From: Treponema sp.
GTDB lineage: Bacteria > Spirochaetota > Spirochaetia > Treponematales > Treponemataceae
Reading direction: 5' to 3'
DNA: 8,093 nucleotides
Assembly: GCA_016297805.1 (NCBI GenBank)
Contig: JAEDFX010000097.1
Coordinates: 1-8,093 of the forward strand
Under the pieces are notes generated by a model that searched no databases, was not told where the DNA came from, and saw only the letters and a list, made by a program, of their open reading frames with translations. A program made the position numbers and the translations under genes. Shown piece by piece: positions 1 to 6,739 of this stretch. How positions within the stretch are numbered: position 1 is the stretch's first letter; each line of letters begins with the position of its first letter.

Positions 1-88
1 GAGCGTTAGCGAACTGCGGAACCGCCGACGGCAACGTATGTTGCCGGAGCCACCATTATGCTGCTGACATGGCTGTTTTGACTATTGC
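1..88. repeat. GC-rich block of small inverted repeats, no convincing gene
   Basis: This stretch is visibly richer in G+C than the rest of the window. It is built of successive small palindromes: GTTAGCGAAC (5-14), GCGGAACCGC (16-25), and a perfect 7-bp stem CGGCAAC/GTTGCCG (29-35 with 40-46) around a GTAT loop. A weaker pair of arms is AGCCA (48-52) and TGGCT (70-74). One plus-strand frame stays open from base 3 to a stop at 135-137, but it runs through the neighbouring terminator and its codon use does not resemble the genes here. A minus-strand frame of about 16 codons also exists (roughly 9-59) with no clear ribosome site. I read the block as a non-coding, possibly dispersed repeat, or the tail of something beginning outside the window. 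No second copy lies in this window, so repeat status is inference. Confidence 0.35.
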
Positions 89-121
89 AAAAAAAAAATC
101 CCCGCGCTATGCACGAGGATT
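89..121 (-). terminator. intrinsic terminator of the rubrerythrin gene
   Basis: Read on the minus strand, bases 120 to 98 form a 10-bp stem with a 3-base ATA loop, followed directly by a run of nine or so U (97 to 89). Two positions in the stem are G-U pairs on the minus-strand RNA but would be C-A mismatches on the plus strand. The hairpin is therefore continuous only in the direction of rubrerythrin transcription. It starts about 30 bases after the stop codon. Confidence 0.85.
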
Positions 122-150
122 ATCTTGTGGAAAATAGATTTTTTCCTTAA

Positions 151-684
151 TTAGTAGTTCTGAGCTTCAATCTGGAAATATGCCTGTGGATGTGCACAAA
201 CTGGGCATACTTCTGGTGCTTCTTTTCCTACTACGATATGACCACAGTTGCGGCACTGCCAGATTGCATCGCCTTCGCTTGAGAATACAACCTTATCTTC
301 AACATTTTTCAAAAGTTTGCGGTAGCGTTCTTCGTGGTGTTTTTCAATTGCTGCTACACCTTCAAACATTTTTGCAATTGCATCGAAGCCTTCTTCGCGA
401 GCAGTTTTTGCAAATTCTGCATACATATCTGTCCATTCAAAATTTTCACCTTCTGCAGCGGCTTTAAGGTTTGCGGCAGTATCGCCAATTCCACCTAAAA
501 GTTTGAACCACATTTTTGCATGTTCTTTTTCATTTTCTGCTGTTTCCAGGAAGAGTGCAGAAATCTGTTCATATCCTTCTTTTTTTGCTACGCTTGCAAA
601 ATATGTATACTTGTTGCGAGCCTGAGATTCACCTGCAAATGCTGTCTGTAAATTTTTTTCTGTTTTTGTTCCTTTAATATCCAT
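151..684 (-). CDS. rbr: rubrerythrin (diiron peroxidase with C-terminal rubredoxin-like domain)
   Basis: This 177-residue protein has the usual length and two-domain layout of classical rubrerythrin, a cytoplasmic enzyme of anaerobes that reduces hydrogen peroxide to water using electrons from rubredoxin-type donors. Residues 1-130 are a ferritin-like four-helix domain with the diiron ligands: Glu19 in FAGESQARNKY, Glu52 and His55 in ENEKEH, Glu83 in GENFEWTDMY, and Glu114 with His117 in AAIEKHHEERY. Residues 140-175 form the rubredoxin-like knuckles, Cys144-x2-Cys147 and Cys160-x2-Cys163, that bind one Fe(Cys)4. The position matching Glu97 of the Desulfovibrio vulgaris enzyme, as I recall the alignment, is Asp86 here, a conservative change. 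The ATG is well placed after AGGAG (692-696). The gene stands alone between its own promoter and terminator and diverges from the LysM operon. Confidence 0.97.
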   Translation of the reverse strand: MDIKGTKTEKNLQTAFAGESQARNKYTYFASVAKKEGYEQISALFLETAENEKEHAKMWFKLLGGIGDTAANLKAAAEGENFEWTDMYAEFAKTAREEGFDAIAKMFEGVAAIEKHHEERYRKLLKNVEDKVVFSSEGDAIWQCRNCGHIVVGKEAPEVCPVCAHPQAYFQIEAQNY

Positions 685-716
685 CTATTTGCTCCTAAAA
701 AAAGTATTGTGTTTAA

Positions 717-745
717 AGTATATTTATGAAATCAATAAAAGTAAA
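717..745 (-). promoter_or_regulatory. probable sigma-70 promoter of rubrerythrin
   Basis: On the minus strand a -35 box TTTACT (745-740, 4 of 6 matches) and a -10 box TATACT (722-717, 5 of 6) are separated by 17 bases. Transcription would begin near 710, leaving a leader of about 25 bases that contains the AGGAG ribosome site. The spacing and position fit well. No experimental start is known. Confidence 0.6.
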
Positions 746-759
746 GTTTTTTTCTCTCC

Positions 760-776
760 TATAATGATATATTATA
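760..776. promoter_or_regulatory. AT-rich inverted repeat between divergent promoters (possible operator)
   Basis: TATAAT (760-765) and ATTATA (771-776) are perfect inverted arms around a 5-base centre. The site lies just upstream of the -35 boxes of both the rubrerythrin and the LysM promoters. It somewhat resembles Fur/PerR-family boxes but does not have the 7-1-7 spacing of the Bacillus PerR box. In a region this AT-rich, such a palindrome may be chance. Confidence 0.3.
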
Positions 777-784
777 TGGAAGAA

Positions 785-812
785 TTGATTATTTTTATTT
801 AATACTTATAAT
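785..812 (+). promoter_or_regulatory. probable sigma-70 promoter of the LysM-to-PrsW operon
   Basis: A -35 box TTGATT (785-790, 4 of 6) is followed after 16 bases by a perfect TATAAT -10 box (807-812). Transcription would start near 819, giving a leader of about 47 bases before the ATG at 866. It is the only good promoter I found for the six plus-strand genes that follow. Confidence 0.65.
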
Positions 813-842
813 TTATTTTTGGTTACCGATAAATAAGATGAA

Positions 843-853
843 GACAAATTGTC
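843..853. promoter_or_regulatory. small palindrome just upstream of the LysM gene ribosome site
   Basis: GACAA (843-847) and TTGTC (849-853) are perfect arms around a single A, ending three bases before the GGAG ribosome site (857-860). As RNA it could fold only as a 4-bp stem with a 3-base loop. A DNA-level protein site is also possible. Function is unknown and chance is not excluded. Confidence 0.25.
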
Positions 854-865
854 ATTGGAGAATTT

Positions 866-2527
866 ATGAAAACTATTGGTATTAAATTAGCTGACGGATC
901 TTTTTACCCTGTTTTGCAGGATAATATGGTTTCTGAAAAAAATCTTGATTTGACTACTGCACATAATAATCAGACTAAGGTTATGGTTGATTTGTATCGT
1001 TCAGCAAATTGCACTATGGATGATGCTGAATATGTAGATTCTCTTCAAATTGAAAATCTTGTTGCTCATCCTAATGGGGAACCTGATATTTCTTTTTCGA
1101 TTTCTCTTGATGAAAATAATGAACTTTCGGCAAAAATTGTAGATTCTGAAACTGGAAATCAGAGTAAGACTACAATCACTTTAGTTTCAAGGACACAGGA
1201 AGAAAGATTGATTACAGACGAATACAATATCGCAGAATCCCAGAAAAAAACTGCTGTATCAAAGAAAGCTGTTGCAGGTGTTGGCTTGCTTGCGGCTGCG
1301 GCTGCATTGCGTGAAAAGGAAAATAAAACAGAAGTTGAATTTACTCCTGCGGCTGATATGGATTTTAGTGCTCATGAGGAATCAGATGAAGTTCAGGAAT
1401 CGACTGAAGTTGCGCCACAGATTGATGAATTTGCTGAGCCTTCGACAGAGACTTCCGACAATCTTATGGACCGCTCAGAGGCCCCAGAGGAACAAAATTT
1501 AGAAGCTGGGGAAGAAACATCCTCTGATATGGATTTACCTGATTTTGAAGCAGAAGAACCACAGGTTGAAGAAACAATCGAAATGCCTACAGAGGAAACT
1601 GCGATTGATTTAGACTTGGATTTGCCAGACTTCCCTGATAATTCGGTAAGTCCAGAAGCACCTGCTGCTGATGAAACTATTGTTGATGATCCTTTTGCGT
1701 TGCCTGAAGACAAGCTTGCTTCTACTGTAGAAGAGTTCCCTTCTATTGAAGATGAAGATAATTTACCTGCAATTGAAGAAAGTTCTGCAGGAACCTTATC
1801 TATGGATGGTGATTTTTCAGCAGATAATATTACCGAAACAAGTTTTGACGACACATTTGATATTCCAGATGTTACAACTGAAGAAGAGGTTTCCATGGAC
1901 AATAATGATTTCCCAGATGATTTCTTTGATATTGATGAATCAAAATCTTTCAATGATGATGTTCCTGCAGGAAAAGGTTTAAGCTTTACTGGACTTTATG
2001 ATAAGGAAACAGAGCTTGGAACTTCAGCATCATATGAAGCAGATGACACTAAAAAGAAAACAAAGGCTCCTGTAATCATCTGTATTATTTGTGCAATCAT
2101 CTGTATTCTGGCAACTCTGGCAGTTTTGTTCATCATTCCTTCAAAATATAATCTTTTAAGTAAAGATAAGAAGGCAACTGCTGTGGTTGAACTTGAACCT
2201 ATAGTTGCTCCAGAAGTTGAAGAGCCAGAAGAAATTGAAGAACCTGAGCCTGTTGAGATTGCTGAACCTGTTGAAGCACATGAAGCAAAAGAAGAAGAAA
2301 TTGTAATTATTGAGAAAGCTGAAGAAGTTGTTCCAGAACAGCCTCCCGTAGCTGAAGAAAAACCAAAGGATATTACTTACAAAATCAAATGGGGTGATAC
2401 TCTCTGGGATATTTCTGAAACTTACTATAAGAATCCATGGCGTTACAAATATATTGCCCGATTCAATAAAATCAAAAATCCAGATTATATTATTTCTGGA
2501 ACTTATATCACAATTCCTGCAGAGTAG
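866..2527 (+). CDS. bitopic membrane protein: Hsp70 substrate-binding-like domain, acidic linker, TM, LysM
   Basis: This 553-residue protein was not recognised as a named family. Residues 1-110 resemble the beta substrate-binding domain of DnaK/Hsp70: an IGIKLADGSF start, then NNQTKVMVDLY, a GEPDISFSISLDENNEL core and a TTITLVS end match DnaK blocks in the same order with short gaps. The Hsp70 ATPase domain is absent. Residues 134-148 are a short Ala/Gly/Leu stretch. Residues 150-395 are Asp/Glu-rich with recurring D-L-P-D-F-like motifs. One strong membrane span lies at 401-424 after KKKTK. A Pro/Glu linker (440-500) leads to a LysM domain (503-551) with GDTLWDIS, which binds peptidoglycan glycan. 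The likely topology is cytoplasmic N-terminus and periplasmic LysM. The ATG has GGAG five bases upstream. It is the first gene of the operon, 8 bases before a lytic transglycosylase, which suggests a cell-wall role. Confidence 0.85.
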   Translation: MKTIGIKLADGSFYPVLQDNMVSEKNLDLTTAHNNQTKVMVDLYRSANCTMDDAEYVDSLQIENLVAHPNGEPDISFSISLDENNELSAKIVDSETGNQSKTTITLVSRTQEERLITDEYNIAESQKKTAVSKKAVAGVGLLAAAAALREKENKTEVEFTPAADMDFSAHEESDEVQESTEVAPQIDEFAEPSTETSDNLMDRSEAPEEQNLEAGEETSSDMDLPDFEAEEPQVEETIEMPTEETAIDLDLDLPDFPDNSVSPEAPAADETIVDDPFALPEDKLASTVEEFPSIEDEDNLPAIEESSAGTLSMDGDFSADNITETSFDDTFDIPDVTTEEEVSMDNNDFPDDFFDIDESKSFNDDVPAGKGLSFTGLYDKETELGTSASYEADDTKKKTKAPVIICIICAIICILATLAVLFIIPSKYNLLSKDKKATAVVELEPIVAPEVEEPEEIEEPEPVEIAEPVEAHEAKEEEIVIIEKAEEVVPEQPPVAEEKPKDITYKIKWGDTLWDISETYYKNPWRYKYIARFNKIKNPDYIISGTYITIPAE

Positions 2528-2535
2528 GATTTATT

Positions 2536-4683
2536 GTGACAAGTTTCCGTTTCAGACAATTTGCAATTTTGATTATATTTTTAGCCGGCGTCTCATCAAT
2601 CAGCTGTTCTACAAAAACGGAAGGACAGGAAAGATTTGGTGCAGACGCTGATTATTTTATAGGGCTCAAATTGCTTTCTGAAGGTAACGAGAAGCAGGCC
2701 CGCATAAAATTCAACAACTGTATAAAAAAAGGTAGTTATTACTGTGCAAAAAAAAGTGCCCAGGCCTTGTGTACTTTTGGAAACATTCAGGAAAAGAATC
2801 AGGCTGCAGAAAATCTTATAAAGCTTTATCCAGAAAAAGACAGCCTGCTTCTTGCGGCAAAACAATTTGAAAGTTCTAATGAAATCAACAAGCTGTTGGA
2901 ATGTACTCAGAATCTTAATCCTGTTTCAGATAAAAATGAACTTATAAAAATCCGCCTTACAGCATTAAAAAATCGTGGAGATTCTTCTTACGAGCAGGAA
3001 GTGTATGATTGGTTTGCAAGCTGCCCTGTTTCTAAAGAGCATTATCAGTTTTATAGAGATACATATGAACATCCTGATTTTGAGGAGGCTTATACCTATA
3101 ATCAGCTTCATGAAGAAAAAATGCCTTTGCGTTATACACCTGAACAGTTTGCAATCAATTATAGAATTGAACTATATAAACGAAACTATACTTATACACT
3201 GGACTCTGCACCAGAATTAATTAAGTACATGCAGAGTGGAGCTTTGAATTCTTGTGAGCAGCTGGCTTCGGACATTGGAAAATCATATCTTTATGGAAGC
3301 ATGGATTTTGCCAATAATGCTGCATATTTCAAAAAGCTTGGTGGTGAGGCAGAACTTTCTGAAAATGGGAAAAATCTGGCTTTTTACTATTGGTTTTATG
3401 CTGGTCGCCTTTACGAAAAAGCTGGAGTTTACTACAAACAGACTAAAAATGCTTTTGAAAAGGCCATGGAAACTGCCAATAATCCATCACAAAAAGACAA
3501 TGCATTATGGTACTTACTGAACAATTCCATGAACTTTTCTGTAGACAGCATTATAGAAAATATCAGCCTGTACGCGCCTCAGTGGAATGATCCGGAATAT
3601 TTCGAGGATATTTTTGAAAAGCTGATTTCTTCACTGCTGGCTTCTGGAAAGTGGGATGCTTTTTACAAAATTTATACTGCAGCTGACGGTTTTGCCAGTG
3701 ATGAAACTGTAGCTCAATACGCGTACATATATGGAAGACTTGTAGAAGAAGGTCTTGCAAAAGGTGATGATGAGGCTGTTAAGAAGGCTTATACAAGAGC
3801 TTTAACATCTGGCAGCAGTATGTATTATAAAATACTTGCAGCTTATAAGCTTGGTCTGAAGGGTAGTGATTTAGAAAAGGTTCTTACCGCACCCTACAAG
3901 GTAAATACAAATGCACAGTTACAGGCAGATGCTAAGACTCTTCTGGAAGGCTACGCATTTTTTGGATTCCCACAGCTTATATATCCGGCCTGGCAGGAGC
4001 TTTATACTAAGGGGTTACCTGAAGAAACATATTTTTACCTTGCAGATTTTCTGGGACAGGTTGGCAAGACAGATAGCAGTGAGAATTATTTTACTCAGGG
4101 AACCCGCATAGCTGCACGAGGACAAAGTATGGCCGGCAGGAATTTGAGCCGTCAGGAAATCCGCCAGATATATCCGCTTCCATATTTTGATATAGTTGAA
4201 AATTATTGTAAAAAATATGATATTAAACCATCCGTAATTTATGCATTGATTCGCAGCGAAAGTTTTTTTGATGCAGAAGTGACAAGTACCGCCGGTGCAA
4301 TCGGTTTGACTCAGCTTATGGAATTTACCGGTAGTGATATAGCTAAACGTCTTAAAATTCAGGATTACGACCTTACCGATCCTGAAATCAGCATAAATTT
4401 TGGAACTTATTATCTTGCAGAATTAGTAAGAAGATGTGACGGCTCCTTGCTGCAGGCCTTCTTCTCTTATAATGCAGGAATAACACGAGTCCGCCGCTGG
4501 CTAAAAAGCTCTCTGATTGAATTCGGGAAAAAGAGCAATATGCCTTCAGATTTGTATCTGGAAACTGTTCCTTATACAGAGACCCGTGAATATGGAAGAA
4601 AATTAGTTTCGGCAACAGTTATGTATGAATGGCTTGAAGATGAAAACAACTTTGCACCTGCTGTTGAAGAATTATTAAAATAG
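2536..4683 (+). CDS. Slt70-like lytic murein transglycosylase, probable lipoprotein
   Basis: This 715-residue enzyme would cleave the MurNAc-GlcNAc bond of peptidoglycan to give 1,6-anhydro ends. Residues 1-23 are a signal peptide with basic residues, a hydrophobic core and a loose lipobox SSIS-C24, typical of relaxed spirochaete lipoboxes. Residues 25-545 are helical, Tyr- and Ala-rich and lack obvious motifs, like the superhelical arm of Slt70. Residues 546-700 are the GH23 catalytic domain: Glu575 in IRSES is the predicted acid/base, followed by GLTQLM (590-595), SYNAG (644-648) and ETREY (682-686). The start is GTG with AGGAT overlapping the stop of the upstream LysM gene, so translation may be coupled; no ATG occurs nearby in frame. 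The mature protein should be anchored on the periplasmic face of a membrane, beside the LysM protein. The catalytic call is firm; the exact subfamily is less so. Confidence 0.93.
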   Translation: MTSFRFRQFAILIIFLAGVSSISCSTKTEGQERFGADADYFIGLKLLSEGNEKQARIKFNNCIKKGSYYCAKKSAQALCTFGNIQEKNQAAENLIKLYPEKDSLLLAAKQFESSNEINKLLECTQNLNPVSDKNELIKIRLTALKNRGDSSYEQEVYDWFASCPVSKEHYQFYRDTYEHPDFEEAYTYNQLHEEKMPLRYTPEQFAINYRIELYKRNYTYTLDSAPELIKYMQSGALNSCEQLASDIGKSYLYGSMDFANNAAYFKKLGGEAELSENGKNLAFYYWFYAGRLYEKAGVYYKQTKNAFEKAMETANNPSQKDNALWYLLNNSMNFSVDSIIENISLYAPQWNDPEYFEDIFEKLISSLLASGKWDAFYKIYTAADGFASDETVAQYAYIYGRLVEEGLAKGDDEAVKKAYTRALTSGSSMYYKILAAYKLGLKGSDLEKVLTAPYKVNTNAQLQADAKTLLEGYAFFGFPQLIYPAWQELYTKGLPEETYFYLADFLGQVGKTDSSENYFTQGTRIAARGQSMAGRNLSRQEIRQIYPLPYFDIVENYCKKYDIKPSVIYALIRSESFFDAEVTSTAGAIGLTQLMEFTGSDIAKRLKIQDYDLTDPEISINFGTYYLAELVRRCDGSLLQAFFSYNAGITRVRRWLKSSLIEFGKKSNMPSDLYLETVPYTETREYGRKLVSATVMYEWLEDENNFAPAVEELLK

Positions 4684-4690
4684 AGGATTT

Positions 4691-6424
4691 ATGGATAACC
4701 CTTTTGCACATTTATTACCAGGCGCTATGCATTTTACTGCAATTCACGCAACTCAGATTGTTCTGCTTATGGGAATTATTATGTTTGCAGGTGCTTTTGG
4801 CGGCTGGCTTTTTCAGAAGCTTAAGATTCCACAGGTAGTTGGCTACATTGTAATGGGAATTATTATCGGTTCTTCGGGAATGCATGTTCTGGAGCCTGGA
4901 GTAATTACAGCGCTGGATCCTGTTAGTACAGTTGCCCTTTCCTTGATTGGCTTTCTGGTTGGCGGTGAATTAAAAATCGGTACAATTAAAAAGTATGGAA
5001 AGCAGTTTGTAAGTATTCTTCTTTTTGAAGCAATCACACCGGCTTTTGTGGTTGGAGTTTTTATAGGACTTGTAGATTTTGCCTTTACAAAAAGTCCTGT
5101 ACATGCTGTTTCTCTGGCTCTGATTCTTGGAGCAATCTGTTCTGCCACTGCACCTGCTGCTACAACTGATGTTCTTGTGGAGTATAGAACCCGCGGGCCA
5201 TTAACAACCACAGTTTACGGAATTGTAGCCATGGATGATGCCGTTGCTTTGATTTTGTATTCAATTGCTTCTTCTATTGCGGCACCTTTACTTGGAGGAA
5301 AAACACTTTCTTGTGGTGTTCAGATGCTTCATGTTGCTAAAGACATTTTTGGTTCAATTGCCTTAGGTGGAGCATTTGGTTTTGTACTCAGTCTGATTCT
5401 TCGTCATATTGAAAATGATGATGGAAGAGCATTGAGTTTTTCTTTAGGTGCATTATTTTTGTGTACAGGAATCACTCAGATTCTAGATTTAGATAATATT
5501 CTTGCAGCTATGAGCATAGGCTTTTTTATGATTAATTTTACATCAGCTAAAAGTCGTATGGTTTTTGATCTTGTATCAAAATATACACCACCAATTTACG
5601 TTCTGTTCTTTGTTCTGGTTGGAGCAAAATTGAACATCTGGATTATTACACCATTTTTGGGTGCGTTGGCAATCATCTATGTTCTGGGAAGAACCTGTGG
5701 AAAAGCAATTGGTTCTACCTTCGGGGCATGGCTTACAAAGGCTCCAAAAACTGTTCAGAAGTATCTTCCATTCTGTTTGTTGAGTCAGGCGGGAGTTGCA
5801 ATCGGACTTTCTATTGCGGCAGGAAATGATTTCCCAGATTCAATTGGACCTGAAATCCTCTTGATTATTACGGCAACTACCTTTATTGTTCAGTTACTAG
5901 GACCAATTTGTGTAAAAATTGGTGTAACTAAAGCCGGTGAATGTGGACTAAATGTCACAATTGATGATATAAAAAAGAATACAAGGGTAACAGATGTTAC
6001 TTGGGGTCAAGAAAAAATCTGTAACTATGAATCACCTGCGATTGTTTTAGAAAATGAAAGACTTTTTACTATATTAAATAAGTTCAGTCATAATCAGAAT
6101 TTGAACTATGTAGTAAAAGGTCTTAGTGATGGAGCTTTGGTGGGTGTTATTTCTTTGGAGCATCTTAAAGAAGTAATGCAGATTGGAGATTTTGCAGAAA
6201 CAATGCTGGCTATGGATGTAATGGATGTACCAACAGTAACCTGCAAACCTTCAACAACTCTACCAGAAGCATATAAATTGTTTGAAGAGCATGATATTGA
6301 TTCAATTCCGATTGTTGATGCCGACGGAGAACCTTTAGGTATTTTGGAAAAGAATACAGTAGATCATTATCTTCATACAAGAATTATTAATTTGAATAGA
6401 AAGCTTGAAGAGCTTGATAAATAA
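4691..6424 (+). CDS. CPA2-type cation/proton antiporter with C-terminal CBS pair
   Basis: This 577-residue inner-membrane protein has about 12 hydrophobic spans in residues 18-410, the CPA2 Na+(K+)/H+ exchanger layout. Family marks include the LKIPQVVGYIVMGIIIGSSG segment after the first span, GAICSATAPAATTD (147-160), and the paired acidic ion-binding residues Asp182-Asp183 in IVAMDDAVALIL. A DD rather than ND pair is usually linked to electrogenic exchange in the wider family; applying that here is inference. From about 421 the chain is soluble and carries two CBS-like repeats (roughly 445-505 and 507-565) instead of the TrkA-N/TrkA-C domains common on KefB-like members. CBS pairs often bind adenine nucleotides and gate transporters. 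The start follows AGAGGA seven bases after the transglycosylase stop, so it is in the same operon. Ion specificity cannot be read from sequence. Confidence 0.92.
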   Translation: MDNPFAHLLPGAMHFTAIHATQIVLLMGIIMFAGAFGGWLFQKLKIPQVVGYIVMGIIIGSSGMHVLEPGVITALDPVSTVALSLIGFLVGGELKIGTIKKYGKQFVSILLFEAITPAFVVGVFIGLVDFAFTKSPVHAVSLALILGAICSATAPAATTDVLVEYRTRGPLTTTVYGIVAMDDAVALILYSIASSIAAPLLGGKTLSCGVQMLHVAKDIFGSIALGGAFGFVLSLILRHIENDDGRALSFSLGALFLCTGITQILDLDNILAAMSIGFFMINFTSAKSRMVFDLVSKYTPPIYVLFFVLVGAKLNIWIITPFLGALAIIYVLGRTCGKAIGSTFGAWLTKAPKTVQKYLPFCLLSQAGVAIGLSIAAGNDFPDSIGPEILLIITATTFIVQLLGPICVKIGVTKAGECGLNVTIDDIKKNTRVTDVTWGQEKICNYESPAIVLENERLFTILNKFSHNQNLNYVVKGLSDGALVGVISLEHLKEVMQIGDFAETMLAMDVMDVPTVTCKPSTTLPEAYKLFEEHDIDSIPIVDADGEPLGILEKNTVDHYLHTRIINLNRKLEELDK

Positions 6425-6448
6425 AAAATCATATAGAGAGGTAAAAAT

Positions 6449-6721
6449 ATGGCTGATGCAAAAATGGAAGAGACAGTAAAAGAAGCATTGGAAATGTTCC
6501 GTCCTCAGTTACAGGCTGATGGTGGTGACATGGAATTTGTATGTATAGATGATGAAAATAAGGTTCACTTGAATCTTACAGGAGCTTGTGGAAGTTGTCC
6601 TATGGCTCTTATGACTTTGAAAATGGGTATTGAAAGATACTTGAAGGATGCTTGTCCAGAAATTTCCGAAGTAGTTCAGGACAATGCAGTAGATTATGGC
6701 GAAGCTGGAATGGGCTTCTAA
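6449..6721 (+). CDS. NifU C-terminal-domain (Nfu-type) Fe-S cluster scaffold/carrier
   Basis: This 90-residue cytoplasmic protein consists of the NifU C-terminal (Nfu) domain alone. It shows the family block FRPQLQADGGDMEFV (17-31) and the cluster-binding GACGSCP with Cys47-x2-Cys50, followed by the ALMTLKMGIE helix. Such proteins, usually as dimers, carry a [4Fe-4S] cluster bridged by the CxxC of each subunit and pass it to target apoproteins. No IscU-like N-terminal domain or degenerate A-type domain is present, so this is the short stand-alone form. GAGAGG lies seven bases before the ATG. It sits between the antiporter and a SlyD homologue; no isc or suf genes lie in the window, so it is probably a carrier and not part of a local assembly cluster. 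Confidence 0.94.
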   Translation: MADAKMEETVKEALEMFRPQLQADGGDMEFVCIDDENKVHLNLTGACGSCPMALMTLKMGIERYLKDACPEISEVVQDNAVDYGEAGMGF

Positions 6722-6739
6722 TTTTTACGGAGGATTAAA

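Noticed and set aside
3..137. Plus-strand open frame through the GC-rich block, possibly the end of an upstream gene
   Set aside because: It would run through the rubrerythrin terminator hairpin and poly-A stretch and has odd Cys/His-rich composition. Without upstream sequence I cannot support it as coding.
760..776. The inverted repeat as a bona fide PerR box
   Set aside because: The arms are 6 bases around a 5-base centre, not the 7-1-7 of the known box, and the region is AT-rich. It is kept only as a possible operator.
1393..1953. A 186-codon open frame on the minus strand, very Ser-rich
   Set aside because: It lies wholly opposite the acidic segment of the LysM protein. GAA, GAT and TCT-type codons read backwards give Ser, Ile and Phe codons and few stops, which explains both the composition and the openness. 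No family motif was seen in it.
4843..5211. A 122-codon minus-strand open frame inside the antiporter gene
   Set aside because: It is antisense to well-conserved antiporter spans. Its Thr/Pro/Arg-rich composition is what reverse-read hydrophobic codons give.
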